From Gimesia aquarii (GTDB lineage Bacteria; Planctomycetota; Planctomycetia; Planctomycetales; Planctomycetaceae), in NCBI RefSeq assembly GCF_007748175.1, contig NZ_CP037422.1, positions 4,604,334 through 4,668,333 of the forward strand: DNA of 64,000 nt. Reading direction: 5' to 3'. The notes beneath the pieces are model-generated. The model saw nothing but the letters and a program-made list of their open reading frames with translations, ran no database searches and had not been told where the DNA came from. A program made the position numbers and the translations under genes. Positions 36,744-49,131 of the stretch are shown here, in pieces. How positions within the stretch are numbered: position 1 is the first letter of the stretch; every line of letters starts with the position of its first letter.

Positions 36744-39700
36744 GTGATAAATCAACCCAATCGTTCGTTGCGGCATTTTTTTCTTTTCTCACTATGTGTG
36801 TTTTGCCTGCTAACACAATCAACCACATGGGCACAACGCGACCTGACGGACATTCCTCCTCCTGACCCGGAACTTGAACGAAAGTCGTTCAAAGTTGCTG
36901 AAGGCTTTGAAGTCAACCTTTATGCGTCTGATCCACAAATCGCGAAACCGATTCAAATGAATTTCGATCCCCAAGGCCGACTCTGGATTGCTGCTTCCGA
37001 AATTTACCCCCATATCAAGCCAGGTGAAAAAGCCAACGACAAAATTCTTGTAGTGGAGGACGAAGATGGAGACGGAACCGCGGACAAAACGACTGTTTTC
37101 GCCGATGGACTGTTAATTCCAACTGCAGTTATGCCCGGTGATGGTGGTGCGTATGTTGGAAATAGTACGGAGTTATTGCATCTCAAAGATACAAACGGCG
37201 ATGGCAAGGCAGACGTAAGAAAAACCGTTTTAGCAGGATTCGGTACGGAAGACACTCACCATATTTTACATACACTTCGTTGGGGACCTGGGGGACACCT
37301 TTATTTCAATCAGTCGATCTACATTCACAGTCACATTGAAACCCCCCACGGCGTACGCCGTCTCAATGGAGGTGGTATCTGGAAATATCGTCCCGAAACG
37401 ATGGACCTCGAAGTCGTCATGCGAGGTATGGTTAACAGTTGGGGACATCATTTTGATCGCTGGGGACAGTCGTTCTGTACTGATGGTGCTTATGGGCATG
37501 GCATCAATTATACATTCCCAGGCGCTGCCTTTGTGACGGCAGTCGGCATGGACCGCATTTTAAAAGGTTTGAATCTTGGCAGTCCCAAACACTGTGGTTT
37601 GGAGATTCTGAGTGGACGTCATCTTCCAGATGACTGGCAGGGGAATATGATCACGAACGATTTCCGTGGGCATCGCGTGTGCCGATTTGTGGTTACAGAA
37701 AACGAAGCCGGGTATGTTTCGCGAGAACAGGTAGAAGTCATTAAAACGGACCATGTTGCCTTTCGCCCGATTGATGTCAAAATGGGGCCTGATGGTGCAA
37801 TCTACATCGCGGATTGGTACAACCCAATCATTCAGCATGGCGAAGTCGATTTCCGAGATCCCCGCCGTGATCATACTCATGGACGTATCTGGCGCGTGAC
37901 CTATAAAGGTAAACCCACATTACCCCGTCCCAAACTGGTTAATGCAACCAATCAGGAATTACTGGATGCATTAAAGCTGCCTGAAGAATGGACACGTCAA
38001 AATGCTAAAAACGTTCTAAGGGAGCGTGGACAGGCGAAAGTAGAGAATGACTTAAAAGTTTGGCTGAAAAATCTCGATCCTAAAGACTTGCAATTCGAAC
38101 ACAACCAGTTAGAAGGCCTTTGGGTAGCACAATGTATTAATAGTGTGCAGCCGGAATTGTTAAAGCGTTGTTTAAAGTCCAAAGATGGCAGAGCACGTGC
38201 AGCTGCAGTCCGCGTAGCACGACATTGGAAGGACGAAGTTCCGGATAGCTATCAATTGATCGCACCCTTAGCCAATGATGCCCATCCAAGGGTTCGTCTA
38301 GAAGCAGTGCGTGCGCTTTCTTTCTATGATCAGCCTGCTGTCTTAACTGATGCTTATCAAGCATTGGATCATCCAGTAGATGAATTCCTGGACTATGCTC
38401 TCTGGCTGACTACTCGCGAAACAAAACCGATCTGGCTGCCACAAGTACTGGAGGGGAAATCAACACTTCAAAAAGATCCACGCAAGCTTATATTTGCATT
38501 AACGGCTGTCAATTCGCCAGAAGTCGCACCAGTCATTACTAAATTGATTCAAAACAGGCAGATTCCCGATAGTGAAATGCAAACCAGTCTGAACCTAATG
38601 GCCAAATTTGGTACCTCAAATGATTTGCAACCACTGTTTGAACTCGCTTTGAAAAAAGATACGAAAGCAGCTCAGAAAGCCGCTATTTTACGAGCATTGG
38701 CCCAGGCATTTCAATCAAGAAAAGTACGACCTGCCGGTGATTTGAGTTCATTGCAAAAGTTGTTTACCTCGCAGAGTCTACCTGTTCAACAGGCGGCCAT
38801 CGATTGTGCCGGGCTCTGGAAAAACGAAACTTTACGAACGCCGATTCGTGATCTGGCACAGTCGGATCAGACCAATTTAGAGCTACGAAAATCGTGTCTC
38901 TTTGCATTAGCCCGCTTGGGAGGCATACAGAATCAGGATCTTCTAGAGAATCTGAGTATTGACAGCGATTCACAAGATCTTCGCATTGCATCTGTTGCCG
39001 CACTGGCGGAGATGAATCTTAATCTTGCTGCCAAACAAACAATAAGCTTAATGAAAGACATTACTTCGCCTCAGCAGCTGTCCGCATTGTCGAACATTTT
39101 CGTGCAGAGAAGGGGAGGCGCAGGTGTTCTGGTTCAAGCACTCAATGGGAAAACGATCTCCAAAGACGCTGCCATACAACTGGGGCGCTTAATACAGTCA
39201 TCCGGTCGTGCCAACCCGCAATTGGCAAAAGCCATTGCTGTTGCAGGAGGCTTGACCAGCAGCGGCGCGCCGCAAGCGGTGAATCTCTCACCAAAAGAGA
39301 TGGCCAGTATGGTCAATGCCGTAAAAACCAAGGGGGATGCAAAACGGGGCGAAGCCATCTTTCGCAGAGCGGATTTGTCTTGCCTGAAATGTCATGCGAT
39401 TGGAGGTGCCGGTGGTAAAGTAGGCCCTGACATGATCAGTCTCGGCGGGAGTGCCCAGTTGGACTACATTGTCGATTCCTTATTGAATCCGAATAAAAAG
39501 GTCAAAGAGAATTATAATGCGGTGACTGTCATTACCGATCAGGGAAAAGTATTTTCTGGTGTTTTGGTACGTCGTACAGATAGTCAACTGGTGTTACGGG
39601 ATGTGAATGACCACATCATGAATATTCCCCTGGATCAGATTGACGAAGAAGCACCAGCTGCATCTCTGATGCCAGTTGGTTTATTAGATAAGTTAACTCG

Positions 39701-40229
39701 GCAAGAATTAGTTGATTTGACTCGGTTTCTTTCCGAGTTGGGAAAAACAGAAGCATACAGAGTGGGTAAAGAGCGTGTCGTACGACGCTGGCGTGTCATG
39801 AAAGGCACACCTGCGGCAATGAACGCGATTCGAAGAACAAGGCATGCAACAGCCGCTACGGAAAACCCTGCGTTTGTCTGGGAGCCAGCTTATAGCCAAG
39901 TAAATGGAAATTTACCCGTTAGAAACTTTGATGAGATCGGCAAGTTGCACGTTTCGAATCGAGCGAAAGGCGCTGCCTTTGTGCGATGTGAACTGGAAGC
40001 GACCTCTCCTGGAAAAACGATTCTCAAGTTCAACTCGGTTGATGGTCTCAAAATGTGGCTCGGTGAAAAGCCAATCATTCTCAAACCCGAAACTGAACTC
40101 GAACTCACCAAAGGCAAACACCGCCTGACCTTTGCAATTGAACTCAGACCCGAGCGAGACCTATTGCGTTTGGAACTGTTGGATGCCCCCACTTCACCAG
40201 CACAAGTAGCGATTGTAAATGGAAAGTGA
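36744..40229 (+). CDS. TIGR02604-type dehydrogenase with HEAT repeats and haem-binding TIGR02603 domain
   Basis: This 1161-residue protein starts at GTG 36744 with a signal peptide (about 1-30). The N-terminal TIGR02604-type domain (about 40-400) has FKVAEGFEVNLYASDP and two EF-hand-like loops DEDGDGTADK and DTNGDGKADV. HEAT-like repeats follow (about 440-850). The TIGR02603-type domain (about 865-1010) carries one CLKCH haem motif near residue 879, then GPDMISLGG and SLLNPNKKVKENY. A C-terminal extension (1040-1161) is beta-rich. A periplasmic redox role is inferred from the haem; substrate unknown. The 133-codon membrane gene begins at its stop. Confidence 0.88.
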   Translation: MINQPNRSLRHFFLFSLCVFCLLTQSTTWAQRDLTDIPPPDPELERKSFKVAEGFEVNLYASDPQIAKPIQMNFDPQGRLWIAASEIYPHIKPGEKANDKILVVEDEDGDGTADKTTVFADGLLIPTAVMPGDGGAYVGNSTELLHLKDTNGDGKADVRKTVLAGFGTEDTHHILHTLRWGPGGHLYFNQSIYIHSHIETPHGVRRLNGGGIWKYRPETMDLEVVMRGMVNSWGHHFDRWGQSFCTDGAYGHGINYTFPGAAFVTAVGMDRILKGLNLGSPKHCGLEILSGRHLPDDWQGNMITNDFRGHRVCRFVVTENEAGYVSREQVEVIKTDHVAFRPIDVKMGPDGAIYIADWYNPIIQHGEVDFRDPRRDHTHGRIWRVTYKGKPTLPRPKLVNATNQELLDALKLPEEWTRQNAKNVLRERGQAKVENDLKVWLKNLDPKDLQFEHNQLEGLWVAQCINSVQPELLKRCLKSKDGRARAAAVRVARHWKDEVPDSYQLIAPLANDAHPRVRLEAVRALSFYDQPAVLTDAYQALDHPVDEFLDYALWLTTRETKPIWLPQVLEGKSTLQKDPRKLIFALTAVNSPEVAPVITKLIQNRQIPDSEMQTSLNLMAKFGTSNDLQPLFELALKKDTKAAQKAAILRALAQAFQSRKVRPAGDLSSLQKLFTSQSLPVQQAAIDCAGLWKNETLRTPIRDLAQSDQTNLELRKSCLFALARLGGIQNQDLLENLSIDSDSQDLRIASVAALAEMNLNLAAKQTISLMKDITSPQQLSALSNIFVQRRGGAGVLVQALNGKTISKDAAIQLGRLIQSSGRANPQLAKAIAVAGGLTSSGAPQAVNLSPKEMASMVNAVKTKGDAKRGEAIFRRADLSCLKCHAIGGAGGKVGPDMISLGGSAQLDYIVDSLLNPNKKVKENYNAVTVITDQGKVFSGVLVRRTDSQLVLRDVNDHIMNIPLDQIDEEAPAASLMPVGLLDKLTRQELVDLTRFLSELGKTEAYRVGKERVVRRWRVMKGTPAAMNAIRRTRHATAATENPAFVWEPAYSQVNGNLPVRNFDEIGKLHVSNRAKGAAFVRCELEATSPGKTILKFNSVDGLKMWLGEKPIILKPETELELTKGKHRLTFAIELRPERDLLRLELLDAPTSPAQVAIVNGK

Positions 40230-40631
40230 GTGAGTCTATATAGTATAGGTGGTAGAATGGGGGGCGTGGTTGGTGTTTGCGGTGTTATCATTCTTTTAGG
40301 CATTCTTTATTACTTATTTGTGAAAGGGATTCCTGACTCGAAAGTAACGTTGATTCTGTTATTTGTATTCAATGTTATCGGCCTCTTTTGGAGTAAGATT
40401 ACTCTGGCCTATTATCTAAATCATTTTATGCTAAGAACGTTTATTTATCTGTTTTCAATACCAGAAGGATTTCTGTTAGCTGCGTTAATCAATAAAGACA
40501 ACAAACAGACAAAGAGGGTAAAATTTTATGTAATTGCAGGCTGTATTACGGTTCTGTGCATAATGTGGCAGGAGTTTGCCTGGATGCCGAAATTATTTGC
40601 GCTCCCTGAACTCCCAAGAAAATCTGGTTAA
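40230..40631 (+). CDS. Small four-helix membrane protein
   Basis: This 133-residue protein starts at GTG 40230, immediately after the upstream TGA; ATG 40257 (GGTGG ribosome site) is an alternative. Four hydrophobic helices (about residues 12-31, 37-56, 62-85 and 94-112) fill it. No family is recognised. Its position suggests co-translation with the TIGR02604-type gene, but the sequence gives no function. Confidence 0.6.
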   Translation: MSLYSIGGRMGGVVGVCGVIILLGILYYLFVKGIPDSKVTLILLFVFNVIGLFWSKITLAYYLNHFMLRTFIYLFSIPEGFLLAALINKDNKQTKRVKFYVIAGCITVLCIMWQEFAWMPKLFALPELPRKSG

Positions 40632-40845
40632 AATGCAATTATTCTGGAAACTCCTGTTTTCAAGTATCTCTCAACGTGTTTGAAGTTAATATTTAGAATG
40701 ATTCTGGGTATGATGAGTTTAAGCAGCAGGACGCGGCTGGGGATTTAATACGCAAGAAATCAGCCTTTGGTCAAATTCTTTTTGTATGCTGAGGATCAAA
40801 GGCGCGAATCAGACTATTCTGGAATTCAATGAACAGGAGCGCGCG

Positions 40846-42339
40846 ATGTCAACTACCACAGCAAACGACCTTTATCCTGAAGTGAACGCTTTCCTCGAAA
40901 GCGGCATCCTAAAAGGAATTGTTGGCGGTAAAGAAGTGGAGTCTACGGGTGGTGAAACCTTCATCACCTCAGATCCCGGATCAGGGGCTAAACTCGCAGA
41001 GGTCTTTAGCTTTCAAGCGAATGACATTGATCAGGCCGTCGATGTCGCTGACGAAGCATTCAAGAAAACTGGTTGGGCACAGCTGCCTCAGAACGAGCGC
41101 AGCGCGCTGTTGCATCGTTTAGCGGATGCAGTTGAACAAAAGAAGCCTATCATCGCGCAACTGGAAGCGTTGGATGCGGGTAAAATCGAAGCACAGGCAC
41201 AAGGAGATGTGCAAAACTTTGTGGATACCATTCGTTATTTCGCCGATTTGGCACAACACGTTCAACGACGCTCGGTTCTCGCGGTGAAAAATCATGAAGC
41301 CTGGACTGTGCGTCAGCCTTATGGTGCTTGTGGATTTATCTTTCCTTGGAATTTTCCATTCCTGCTGATTGGTTGGGGAATTGCTCCTGCACTCGCTGCG
41401 GGAAATACGGTGGTGATCAAACCGGCTGAAGATACACCGATGTCGGCAATCTATCTGGGACGTCTGGCTAAAGAAGTCGGAATTCCAGATGGCGTGATCA
41501 ATGTGGTTCCAGGAATTGGTTCTGTGGCCGGAGCAGCGTTGTCCGGAAATCCCAAGCTCAAACGTATGTCATTTACTGGTTCTCCTGAAGTGGGTCGTCT
41601 GGTGGCTGAATCCTGTGGACGGAATCTGGTACCGGTGAAACTGGAACTCGGAGGCAAAGGAGCTGCAGTAGTCTTTAATGATGTCGACATTCCAGATACG
41701 GCAGAAAAGCTGGTCAATGCGATTACCTTCCATACGGGGCAAGTCTGCTGTGACGCAACGCGCTGGCTGGTCCATAAGAATATTTACGATGAATTTGTCG
41801 GTGAGTGTGTTGATCGTCTGCAGGATGTGCAAATAGGTTATCAATTAGACGATACCTCGCAAATGGGGCCGGTTGTGAATGAGAAACAACACAAGCGTGT
41901 GCTGTCTTATCTGGAAAAAGGGCAGGCCGAAGGTGCTGAATGTATTCTTGAAGGTGGTGTTGCTGAGGTGCCCGGTTACAAAGGGTACTACGTGAAACCA
42001 GCACTCATGGCTGGTTCTCTGGATAATGTGGCCGCACGTGAAGAAATCTTCGGTCCTGTAGCATATCTGGCTCCTTTTGAAAGTGAAGATGAAGCGATTG
42101 AGATGACCAACGCGACTGACTACGGTCTGGCGAATAGTGTCTGGTCGACTGACCTGTCGCGTGCGGCTCGCGTTGCTGAAGCGATGTGTGCCGGCAATAG
42201 CTGGATCAATGCACACAATGTATTTGCACACGGAATTCCCTACGCCGGAATCAACAAGAGTGGCATGGGTGGTGGTGTGTTGTCTGTTGAAACACTGTTT
42301 GATTACTGGCGCGGCTTGTCTGTCGTGCGACCGCTGTAA
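40846..42339 (+). CDS. NAD(P)-dependent aldehyde dehydrogenase
   Basis: This 497-residue protein is called from ATG 40846 (AGGAG at 40835); the frame is open to 40786, but those 20 codons lack family similarity. ALDH motifs: FPWNFPFLLIGWGIAPAL, NTVVIKPAEDTP, FTGSPEVGRLVAES, ELGGKGAAVVF with the general-base Glu, and GQVCCDATRWLV with catalytic Cys301 or Cys302. The C-terminus has EIFGPVAYLAPFE and GGVLSVETLFDYW. It oxidises an aldehyde to the acid; substrate class (betaine/aliphatic) is not resolved. A terminator follows. Confidence 0.93.
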   Translation: MSTTTANDLYPEVNAFLESGILKGIVGGKEVESTGGETFITSDPGSGAKLAEVFSFQANDIDQAVDVADEAFKKTGWAQLPQNERSALLHRLADAVEQKKPIIAQLEALDAGKIEAQAQGDVQNFVDTIRYFADLAQHVQRRSVLAVKNHEAWTVRQPYGACGFIFPWNFPFLLIGWGIAPALAAGNTVVIKPAEDTPMSAIYLGRLAKEVGIPDGVINVVPGIGSVAGAALSGNPKLKRMSFTGSPEVGRLVAESCGRNLVPVKLELGGKGAAVVFNDVDIPDTAEKLVNAITFHTGQVCCDATRWLVHKNIYDEFVGECVDRLQDVQIGYQLDDTSQMGPVVNEKQHKRVLSYLEKGQAEGAECILEGGVAEVPGYKGYYVKPALMAGSLDNVAAREEIFGPVAYLAPFESEDEAIEMTNATDYGLANSVWSTDLSRAARVAEAMCAGNSWINAHNVFAHGIPYAGINKSGMGGGVLSVETLFDYWRGLSVVRPL

Positions 42340-42363
42340 GACGTTCAATTACAATTAGGTTCA

Positions 42364-42407
42364 GGCCCGCAGGTCATTTCTTATGGAAACCTCTGCGGGC
42401 CTTTTTT
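42364..42407 (+). terminator. Rho-independent terminator after the aldehyde dehydrogenase gene
   Basis: GGCCCGCAG (42364-42372) pairs with CTGCGGGCC (42393-42401), a 9-bp GC-rich stem, followed by six T. Confidence 0.92.
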
Positions 42408-42639
42408 GGACATCATTGGCGTGCCTGTTCGTTCAATTAGTCCAAACCACTTTAGTCACAAGAAATGGTGATAGATCGTAGATTCATTGCTTGACAGGCC
42501 TTATTCTCACGCTCTAAGATCAAGGATAACAATCTGTTTGCTGGGACCCACCTGTTCTCCCGGACTATGATGGCATGGTTCGGCTTCAAAGAGACGCACC
42601 AGGATTGTGTTAAGCTCATTATCAACAGGGTATGAAAGT

Positions 42640-45600
42640 ATGCGTTCCCTTTTGCTCCGAATCGGTCTGCCACTGATTTTTGCTGGCATAGTTTGTATTT
42701 CCTTATTTGCTGCTGAGAATGAGAAGTCAAAGATTTCCACGACAAAATCAAACATCGATTTCAGTCGCGACATCCGTCCTATTCTTTCCAATAATTGTTT
42801 TTTCTGTCACGGACCGGACGAATCACATCGTGAAGCAGACCTGCGTCTGGACACAAAGGCGGGAGCCTTTAACAGTACTGACGGAAACGCGGCGATTGTG
42901 CCGGGAAATTTAAAAGAAAGCGCACTGATTCAACGGATTCTTGCTACTGACGTGGATGAGCGAATGCCACCCGCAGATTCAGGTAAGAAGCTGAAGCCTA
43001 AAGAGATTGAGCTCTTGAAGCAGTGGGTAAAGCAGGGAGCTACCTGGCAGGACCACTGGGCATACGTCAAACCGGTTCGTTCTCCACGACCTACAGTCAA
43101 ACAAAAAAATTGGCCACAAAATGAGATCGATTATTATGTGTTATCTCGATTGGAAAAGGAGGGGATTTCACCCGCAAAAGAAGCGGACCGTCCGACTTTA
43201 ATTCGTCGACTTTATCTTGATCTGATTGGTTTGCCACCAGCGATTGAGGAAGTGGATGCTTTTGTGAATTCGAAGGACCCGAAAGCTTACGAAAAACTTG
43301 TTGATCGATTGCTGGCGTCACCACAATACGCAGAACGGATGACGCTAAAGTGGCTTGATCTGGCCCGCTATGCAGACACCAATGGATTTTCAATCGATGG
43401 GGGCCGTCACATGTGGCTTTGGCGGGATTGGGTGATCGACTCGTTTCACAAAAATAAGCCCTTTGATCAATTTATCACCGAACAGATTGCTGGCGATTTA
43501 ATTCCGGAAGCATCTACCTGGCAGAAGGTGGCTACCGGTTTTAACCGCAATCATATGATTACACATGAAGGTGGTACGATCCCTCAGGAAAATCTAGTGA
43601 ACTATACCGTCGATCGTGTAAAAACAACATCGGAAGTGTTCTTAGGTTTAACGATGGGGTGTGCTCAATGTCACAATCATAAATATGACCCCATTACGAT
43701 GAAAGACTTCTATCAGTTCTTCGCGTATTTCAATACGTTGGAAGATCGTGGCCTCGATGGAAATAGCGGAATTAACGCCGGCCCCAAGTTGAAAGCGAAA
43801 ACAGAACTTCCTTTTGTTGCAGCTGAGTTAAAATCTCTTGATCAAGAAATCGCCCGACTTCAAGCTAAACTCAGGCATACCAATACAGAAAAATTAGCGG
43901 AATGGGAAAAGAAAGCGCGTCAAGAACTATCGCAACGCGGACAAGGCTTAAAACTGCATGAATTGGAAGTGGTTAAAGTATCTGATCCCAATACTCGTAG
44001 CGCGTTTGAAATCAGTAAAGAAGGGCATGTGCTTGCATTAACTGCCAGTGGACGTTCTCCCTCCATTTCTTTAAAGGTAAAACCAGGTATCGATAAACTG
44101 ACCGGTTTGCGACTTGTATTCTACCCAAATGAAAAGTTATCTCATGGCGGGATTGGGCATGGTAAAAAAGAAACCTTTCCCGGCGGATTCATTTTGACAA
44201 GTTTTGCTGCTTCCGGAACGACTGTTCCATCAGATCAGGTCGACCTGTACGCGATGTTTAAAGTTGTCAAAACTACCGCCAGTGCTTCGCACCCCGAATA
44301 TCCTGTTGAGGATTGTTTGGATCCACGTGATCATACGGGTTGGTCGCCTGCACCACAAAATCAGAGCCAGCAACATTTGACCGTGACTTTTGATCGCCCT
44401 TATGAAACAAAAGGCTCTCCTTACCTGACAGTCATGTTAGTTTGGGGTGATGGAAAGTTTGGTTACGGAAAGAGATTGATGGCCGGCGATTATAAGATCT
44501 TCGGTATGTCAGGCATTGATGATGGAACGAATATTCCGATTGAGATTCAAAAAATACTGTCCATTGCTCAGAATGAACGCGATGAAATCCAATCGGCAAC
44601 ACTGAATCTCTACTATAGCCGGATTGCTCCTGAATTCAAAAACATTCATTACCAACTGACGAATTTGAAAGAACGTCGACTGATGTTGACCGATTCGTTC
44701 GAGACGATGGTGATGAATACCGCAAAGAAGCCGCGAGAAACGTTTATTTTAAATCGTGGTCAATATGATCAACCTACGGAAAAAGTAGAAACGGGAGTGC
44801 CCGGATTTTTGCCTGGGTTGCCGAAAAATGCGGCGAAAAATCGAACAGCGTTAGCGCAATGGTTGACTTCGCGTGAAAATCCACTAACAACACGTGTGAC
44901 TGTAAACCGATTTTGGGAGATGTTATTTAGTCAGGGAATTGTTTCGACTTCGGCTGACTTTGGTTCCCAGGGTGACCCCCCCACACATCCGCGATTACTC
45001 GATTGGCTGGCAGTTGAATTTTACGAATCGGGTTGGAATGTTAAACATATTATGCGCAAGATCCTGTTGTCAGCTACCTATCGTCAGTCATCAGCGGGTT
45101 CTCCCCAACTCTGGAAAGACGATCCACAAAATCGGCTTTTAGCCCGTGGTGCACGATTCCGGTTACAAGCGGAAATGATTCGTGATGCTACTTTGAAAGT
45201 TTCAGGTTTATTGGTCGAGCGCATCGGTGGGGCGAGTGTGAATCCATATCAACCGGAAGGTCTGTGGCGGGAAGTCAGCCACTATGGAAGTTCACCTGCA
45301 ACCGCTCAGGTCTTTGTGCAGGATCACGGTGAAAAACTCTACCGCCGCAGTATGTATACTTATTGGAAACGCACAGTGCCTCCTCCGAATATGCAAACTT
45401 TTGATGCACCGAATCGTGAAGTCTGTTTAATCAGTCGGGCACGGACGAATACTCCTCTACAGTCGCTGGTATTACTTAACGATGTGCAGTTTGTTGAAGC
45501 TTCGCGCAATTATGCGGAACGGGTGATGAAAGAAGGGGGACAGGATGTCAATTCTCGGGTTCAGTTTGCGTTTAAAGCAGCGCTGGGCCGGCTCCCTGAA

Positions 45601-45798
45601 ACATGGGAAGTAGATACTCTCAAAGCAGCATATCAACGTGAACTGAAATCCTATCAGGTAAACCCAACAGCTGCACTCGCTTTACTTTCGCAAGGGGAAT
45701 CAGACCGTGATGAGTCATTGCCTGCTGCCGAAATGGCGGCCTGGACGGCTGTAGCGAGTATGATTTTCAATACATACGAATTTATTACACGAGGATAA
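42640..45798 (+). CDS. Planctomycete cytochrome C/DUF1549/DUF1553 protein
   Basis: This 1052-residue protein is called from ATG 42640, which begins a signal peptide ([19 protein letters not shown]); GTG 42607 is the longest alternative. A PSCyt1-type haem motif [11 protein letters not shown] lies near residue 48. DUF1549 follows (about 145-350: [32 protein letters not shown]). A variable middle (about 400-680) with a coiled stretch follows, then DUF1553 (about 720-1040: [51 protein letters not shown]). Predicted periplasmic and haem-bearing; function unknown. The DUF1501 gene follows after 2 bp. Confidence 0.93.
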   Translation: MRSLLLRIGLPLIFAGIVCISLFAAENEKSKISTTKSNIDFSRDIRPILSNNCFFCHGPDESHREADLRLDTKAGAFNSTDGNAAIVPGNLKESALIQRILATDVDERMPPADSGKKLKPKEIELLKQWVKQGATWQDHWAYVKPVRSPRPTVKQKNWPQNEIDYYVLSRLEKEGISPAKEADRPTLIRRLYLDLIGLPPAIEEVDAFVNSKDPKAYEKLVDRLLASPQYAERMTLKWLDLARYADTNGFSIDGGRHMWLWRDWVIDSFHKNKPFDQFITEQIAGDLIPEASTWQKVATGFNRNHMITHEGGTIPQENLVNYTVDRVKTTSEVFLGLTMGCAQCHNHKYDPITMKDFYQFFAYFNTLEDRGLDGNSGINAGPKLKAKTELPFVAAELKSLDQEIARLQAKLRHTNTEKLAEWEKKARQELSQRGQGLKLHELEVVKVSDPNTRSAFEISKEGHVLALTASGRSPSISLKVKPGIDKLTGLRLVFYPNEKLSHGGIGHGKKETFPGGFILTSFAASGTTVPSDQVDLYAMFKVVKTTASASHPEYPVEDCLDPRDHTGWSPAPQNQSQQHLTVTFDRPYETKGSPYLTVMLVWGDGKFGYGKRLMAGDYKIFGMSGIDDGTNIPIEIQKILSIAQNERDEIQSATLNLYYSRIAPEFKNIHYQLTNLKERRLMLTDSFETMVMNTAKKPRETFILNRGQYDQPTEKVETGVPGFLPGLPKNAAKNRTALAQWLTSRENPLTTRVTVNRFWEMLFSQGIVSTSADFGSQGDPPTHPRLLDWLAVEFYESGWNVKHIMRKILLSATYRQSSAGSPQLWKDDPQNRLLARGARFRLQAEMIRDATLKVSGLLVERIGGASVNPYQPEGLWREVSHYGSSPATAQVFVQDHGEKLYRRSMYTYWKRTVPPPNMQTFDAPNREVCLISRARTNTPLQSLVLLNDVQFVEASRNYAERVMKEGGQDVNSRVQFAFKAALGRLPETWEVDTLKAAYQRELKSYQVNPTAALALLSQGESDRDESLPAAEMAAWTAVASMIFNTYEFITRG

Positions 45799-45800
45799 TT

Positions 45801-47264
45801 ATGGATCCTGTATTTGAATACGAGCGAAATCTAACGCGTCGAACGCTATTAGGGAAATCTGCGCGGGGCATTGGTGGTGCCGCTTTGGCTTCACTGCTCT
45901 ATCCTGAATTGTTTAGTCAGAACGCTAACGCCGAATCTGAACTGGTACCAGATGCCGTTAAAAAGATAGCACCCAAAGCGAAACGCATTATTTATCTGTT
46001 TCAATCGGGAGGTCCTTCGCATGTGGACCTGTTTGATTATAAACCGATCTTACGCAAGACACATGGTACGGATCTTCCTGATTCCATCAAGGGAACTCAG
46101 CGAGTCACAGGCATGACGGCCAGGCAAAAGTCGTTTCCTGTAGTGGCACCTTTCTGGGAGATGAAGCAGTGTGGGGCACATCAAACCTGGATTAGCGAAC
46201 AACTGCCTCATACACAAACCATTGCCGATGACATTACCATTTTGAAATCAGTCAATACCGAAGCAATTAATCATGATCCCGCGATTACGTTTATCAACAC
46301 GGGCACACAGCAAATTGGTCACGCGAGTTTAGGATCGTGGTTGAGTTACGGACTGGGTAGCGAGAATGAAAATCTTCCCGCTTATATGGTGATGCTCTCG
46401 CAGGGAACGGGAAAAAACCCGGGGCAACCTTTGTTTGATCGCTTGTGGGGCTCCGGTTTTCTACCTCCCAGCCATCAGGGAGTCAAATTGCGTCCTGGTT
46501 CGAGTCCCGTCTTATACTTGTCAAATCCGGCAGGCATAGATCGTAAACAACGACGGACCTTGTTGGATGATTTGGCAAAATTGAATCGAGGACAGGCAGA
46601 AGAGATTGGTGATCCCGAAATTCAAGCACGCATCAATTCATATGAAATGGCCTACCGTATGCAGACGTCCGTTCCCGACCTGATAGACCTTTCCAGTGAA
46701 ACCGCAAAAACATTTGAAATGTATGGGCCTGAATCAAAAAAGCCAGGAAGTTTTGCCGCGAATTGCCTGTTAGCGCGTCGTATGACTGAGCGGGGGGTGC
46801 GGTTTGTCCAACTCTTTCATCGCGGTTGGGACCAGCATGTATCTCTCAAACGACAGTTACCTAACCAGTGTCTTGACGTGGATCAACCTTCGGCAGCGTT
46901 GGTCAAGGACCTGAAACAACGAGGATTGTTAGACGAAACGCTTGTGATCTGGGGGGGTGAGTTTGGACGCACCGTATATAGTCAGGGAACTATCGGCAGT
47001 CCGAGTGCCGGTCGAGATCATCATGGCCGTTGTTTTTCGATCTGGATGGCCGGTGGTGGTATCAAACGCGGATTTGAATACGGCAAGACCGATGATTTCT
47101 GCTACAACATTGTCGAAAACCCGGTACACATTCGCGACATGAATGCCACAATCCTATATTGCATGGGAATTGATCATCGTCGGCTGACTTATAAATACCG
47201 TGGTCTGGATGCCAGGTTAACCGGGGTAGAAGAAGCGCACGTGGTGCATGATATCTTGGTGTGA
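45801..47264 (+). CDS. DUF1501 protein (secreted, Tat-like signal)
   Basis: This 487-residue protein has a twin-arginine-like signal ([18 protein letters not shown], residues 10-27). DUF1501 features: [75 protein letters not shown] and the alkaline-phosphatase-like [14 protein letters not shown] and [22 protein letters not shown]1501 belongs near the sulfatase/phosphatase fold. It is the standard partner of the DUF1549/1553 gene, which ends 2 bp upstream. Probably periplasmic, partner-bound. Confidence 0.93.
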   Translation: MDPVFEYERNLTRRTLLGKSARGIGGAALASLLYPELFSQNANAESELVPDAVKKIAPKAKRIIYLFQSGGPSHVDLFDYKPILRKTHGTDLPDSIKGTQRVTGMTARQKSFPVVAPFWEMKQCGAHQTWISEQLPHTQTIADDITILKSVNTEAINHDPAITFINTGTQQIGHASLGSWLSYGLGSENENLPAYMVMLSQGTGKNPGQPLFDRLWGSGFLPPSHQGVKLRPGSSPVLYLSNPAGIDRKQRRTLLDDLAKLNRGQAEEIGDPEIQARINSYEMAYRMQTSVPDLIDLSSETAKTFEMYGPESKKPGSFAANCLLARRMTERGVRFVQLFHRGWDQHVSLKRQLPNQCLDVDQPSAALVKDLKQRGLLDETLVIWGGEFGRTVYSQGTIGSPSAGRDHHGRCFSIWMAGGGIKRGFEYGKTDDFCYNIVENPVHIRDMNATILYCMGIDHRRLTYKYRGLDARLTGVEEAHVVHDILV

Positions 47265-47269
47265 TCGAT

Positions 47270-48910
47270 TTAACTTCCGTTCGCACCTAGTACAGAGAAA
47301 TCAGAAAATGTAACGTAAATGCTGAAAACAATCAGAATTAAAATCATTCCAGCTGGTTTGGCAAGTTGCCATGGTGTCATATCAACGGCTCCAACGTCTT
47401 CCTGGACAAATTCAGTTTCGCGGGGGGCAATCTCGCCAATCACCAACATCAGTATCATGAGCCAACTGAAGACAATTCCCAGAAAGTGATAGTCGTGTAA
47501 CGAGGCGACGATCATGTTAAACGGTGGTACAAAATAACCAATGGCAATCACTGCGAAACCCGCGACAAGCCCGATTTTTGCTGCGAGTGAAGGGACACGT
47601 TTGGTTAACATTCCGACAAGGACTACCGCAAAGATGGGAATGAAATAAATCCCGTTCATCTTTTGCAGGTAACCAAAGATACTGGTTGTATTTGCTAACA
47701 AGGGGGCGATACACATTGCCACAACTGCGACAATCCATCCAAATATTTTTCCGGAATTGACTATCTCTGTTTCACTGGCGTCCTGTCTCAGAACGTTTTT
47801 GTAAAGGCCGAGGCTGAATAACGTGCAAGAACTATTCAGGGCGGAATTAAAGCTCGAAAGAATTGCACCGATCATTGCCGCTGCGAAGAAACCCGTCAAG
47901 TGAGGGGGCAAGACACGATTCACTAATAGTCCGTATGCATTATCTGCTTTGATATTTTCACCTGCGAACATGGTGAAAGCGATCATTCCGGGAATCACCA
48001 GATAAATTGGCCCCAATAGTTTCAATGCACCCGTTAACAAAACACCCTTCTGTCCTTCAGCTAAACTGCTGGCTCCAAAGGTACGTTGAATGATTTGCTG
48101 GTTGGTAGTCCAGTAGAATAGATTCAAGAGAAAGATACCTGAGAAGATTGTGCCAAACGGAACTGATGATTCGGGGCTACCGATCGAATTGAAACGTTCT
48201 TTCTGTTGATCCAAAAGCAACTGTGTTCCAACTGAAATACCACCCTCGCCACCAAGCATCGACAATACATATCCGGTGATCAAAAAACCGCCGACAAACA
48301 AACCGATGCCATTTAAGGTGTCAGAAACAGCAACTGTTCGCAAACCACCAAACAAAGCGTAGATTGATCCAATGATTCCCACGCACCAGACGATCAGCCA
48401 TAGAGCGGTCGTTTCAGGATCGATTCCGAGTGCTTCCGGCAAGCTACCCAACATGAAATGTACGTTCAGAATTCCTATCATTCCGGTCGCCCCTGTATAG
48501 AGAATAATCGGGAGCAGAATACCCACATAAGCCACCAGGAAGATCAGATTCGTAATTACCTGTGTTTGGTGATCAAATCGAATTCCGAGGTACTCAGGCA
48601 CAGTTGCTACGCCACTTTTTAAGAAGCGTGGAAGAAAGAACCATGCCATAAAGACCAGAGCGACAACACAGACCACTTCCCAAACCATCACACACAGACC
48701 ATCTGTGAAAGCCGCACCGTTCAATCCAACCATCTGCTCAGTGGATAGGTTTGTGAGCAAAAGCGAGCCAGCAATCAAGGGAAACGTAAGCGTTCGACCC
48801 GCAAGGAAGTAACCGCTACTGCTGTCGTGATCATCACGGCGTGTAGTCCACCAGGTCAGGACGGCCACGAGCCCTGTAAAGAACAGGAAAGAAACGAGAG
48901 TGAGCAGCAT
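47270..48910 (-). CDS. Sodium/solute symporter, SSS family
   Basis: This 546-residue membrane protein has about 13-14 helices. SSS features include [20 protein letters not shown] near the N-terminus, WWFFLP-type loops, [14 protein letters not shown] and the central [13 protein letters not shown] plus [22 protein letters not shown]. It resembles SLC5/sialic-acid-sugar-type symporters (sodium-coupled uptake of a sugar or organic acid). It converges with the DUF1501 gene (5 bp between stops). Substrate not resolved. Confidence 0.9.
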   Translation of the reverse strand: MLLTLVSFLFFTGLVAVLTWWTTRRDDHDSSSGYFLAGRTLTFPLIAGSLLLTNLSTEQMVGLNGAAFTDGLCVMVWEVVCVVALVFMAWFFLPRFLKSGVATVPEYLGIRFDHQTQVITNLIFLVAYVGILLPIILYTGATGMIGILNVHFMLGSLPEALGIDPETTALWLIVWCVGIIGSIYALFGGLRTVAVSDTLNGIGLFVGGFLITGYVLSMLGGEGGISVGTQLLLDQQKERFNSIGSPESSVPFGTIFSGIFLLNLFYWTTNQQIIQRTFGASSLAEGQKGVLLTGALKLLGPIYLVIPGMIAFTMFAGENIKADNAYGLLVNRVLPPHLTGFFAAAMIGAILSSFNSALNSSCTLFSLGLYKNVLRQDASETEIVNSGKIFGWIVAVVAMCIAPLLANTTSIFGYLQKMNGIYFIPIFAVVLVGMLTKRVPSLAAKIGLVAGFAVIAIGYFVPPFNMIVASLHDYHFLGIVFSWLMILMLVIGEIAPRETEFVQEDVGAVDMTPWQLAKPAGMILILIVFSIYVTFSDFSVLGANGS

Positions 48911-49131
48911 ATTAATGGGTCCAAATGTGTTCGCGAGGCTATGGTTTCGTATTTTAGCATTACAACAGCGCTTTTATTAAATGCCGTTTCAATAATGTAC
49001 ACAGCCTTCGTTCTAATTTCTACTAACACAACTACGATTCTTTTCTCAATATTTCGGTTCTACTTCTGATGCACTCCTCTTGTTTCTGGTTGATGAATTT
49101 GAATTGACAATTAACCGTCATTTAATGAAGG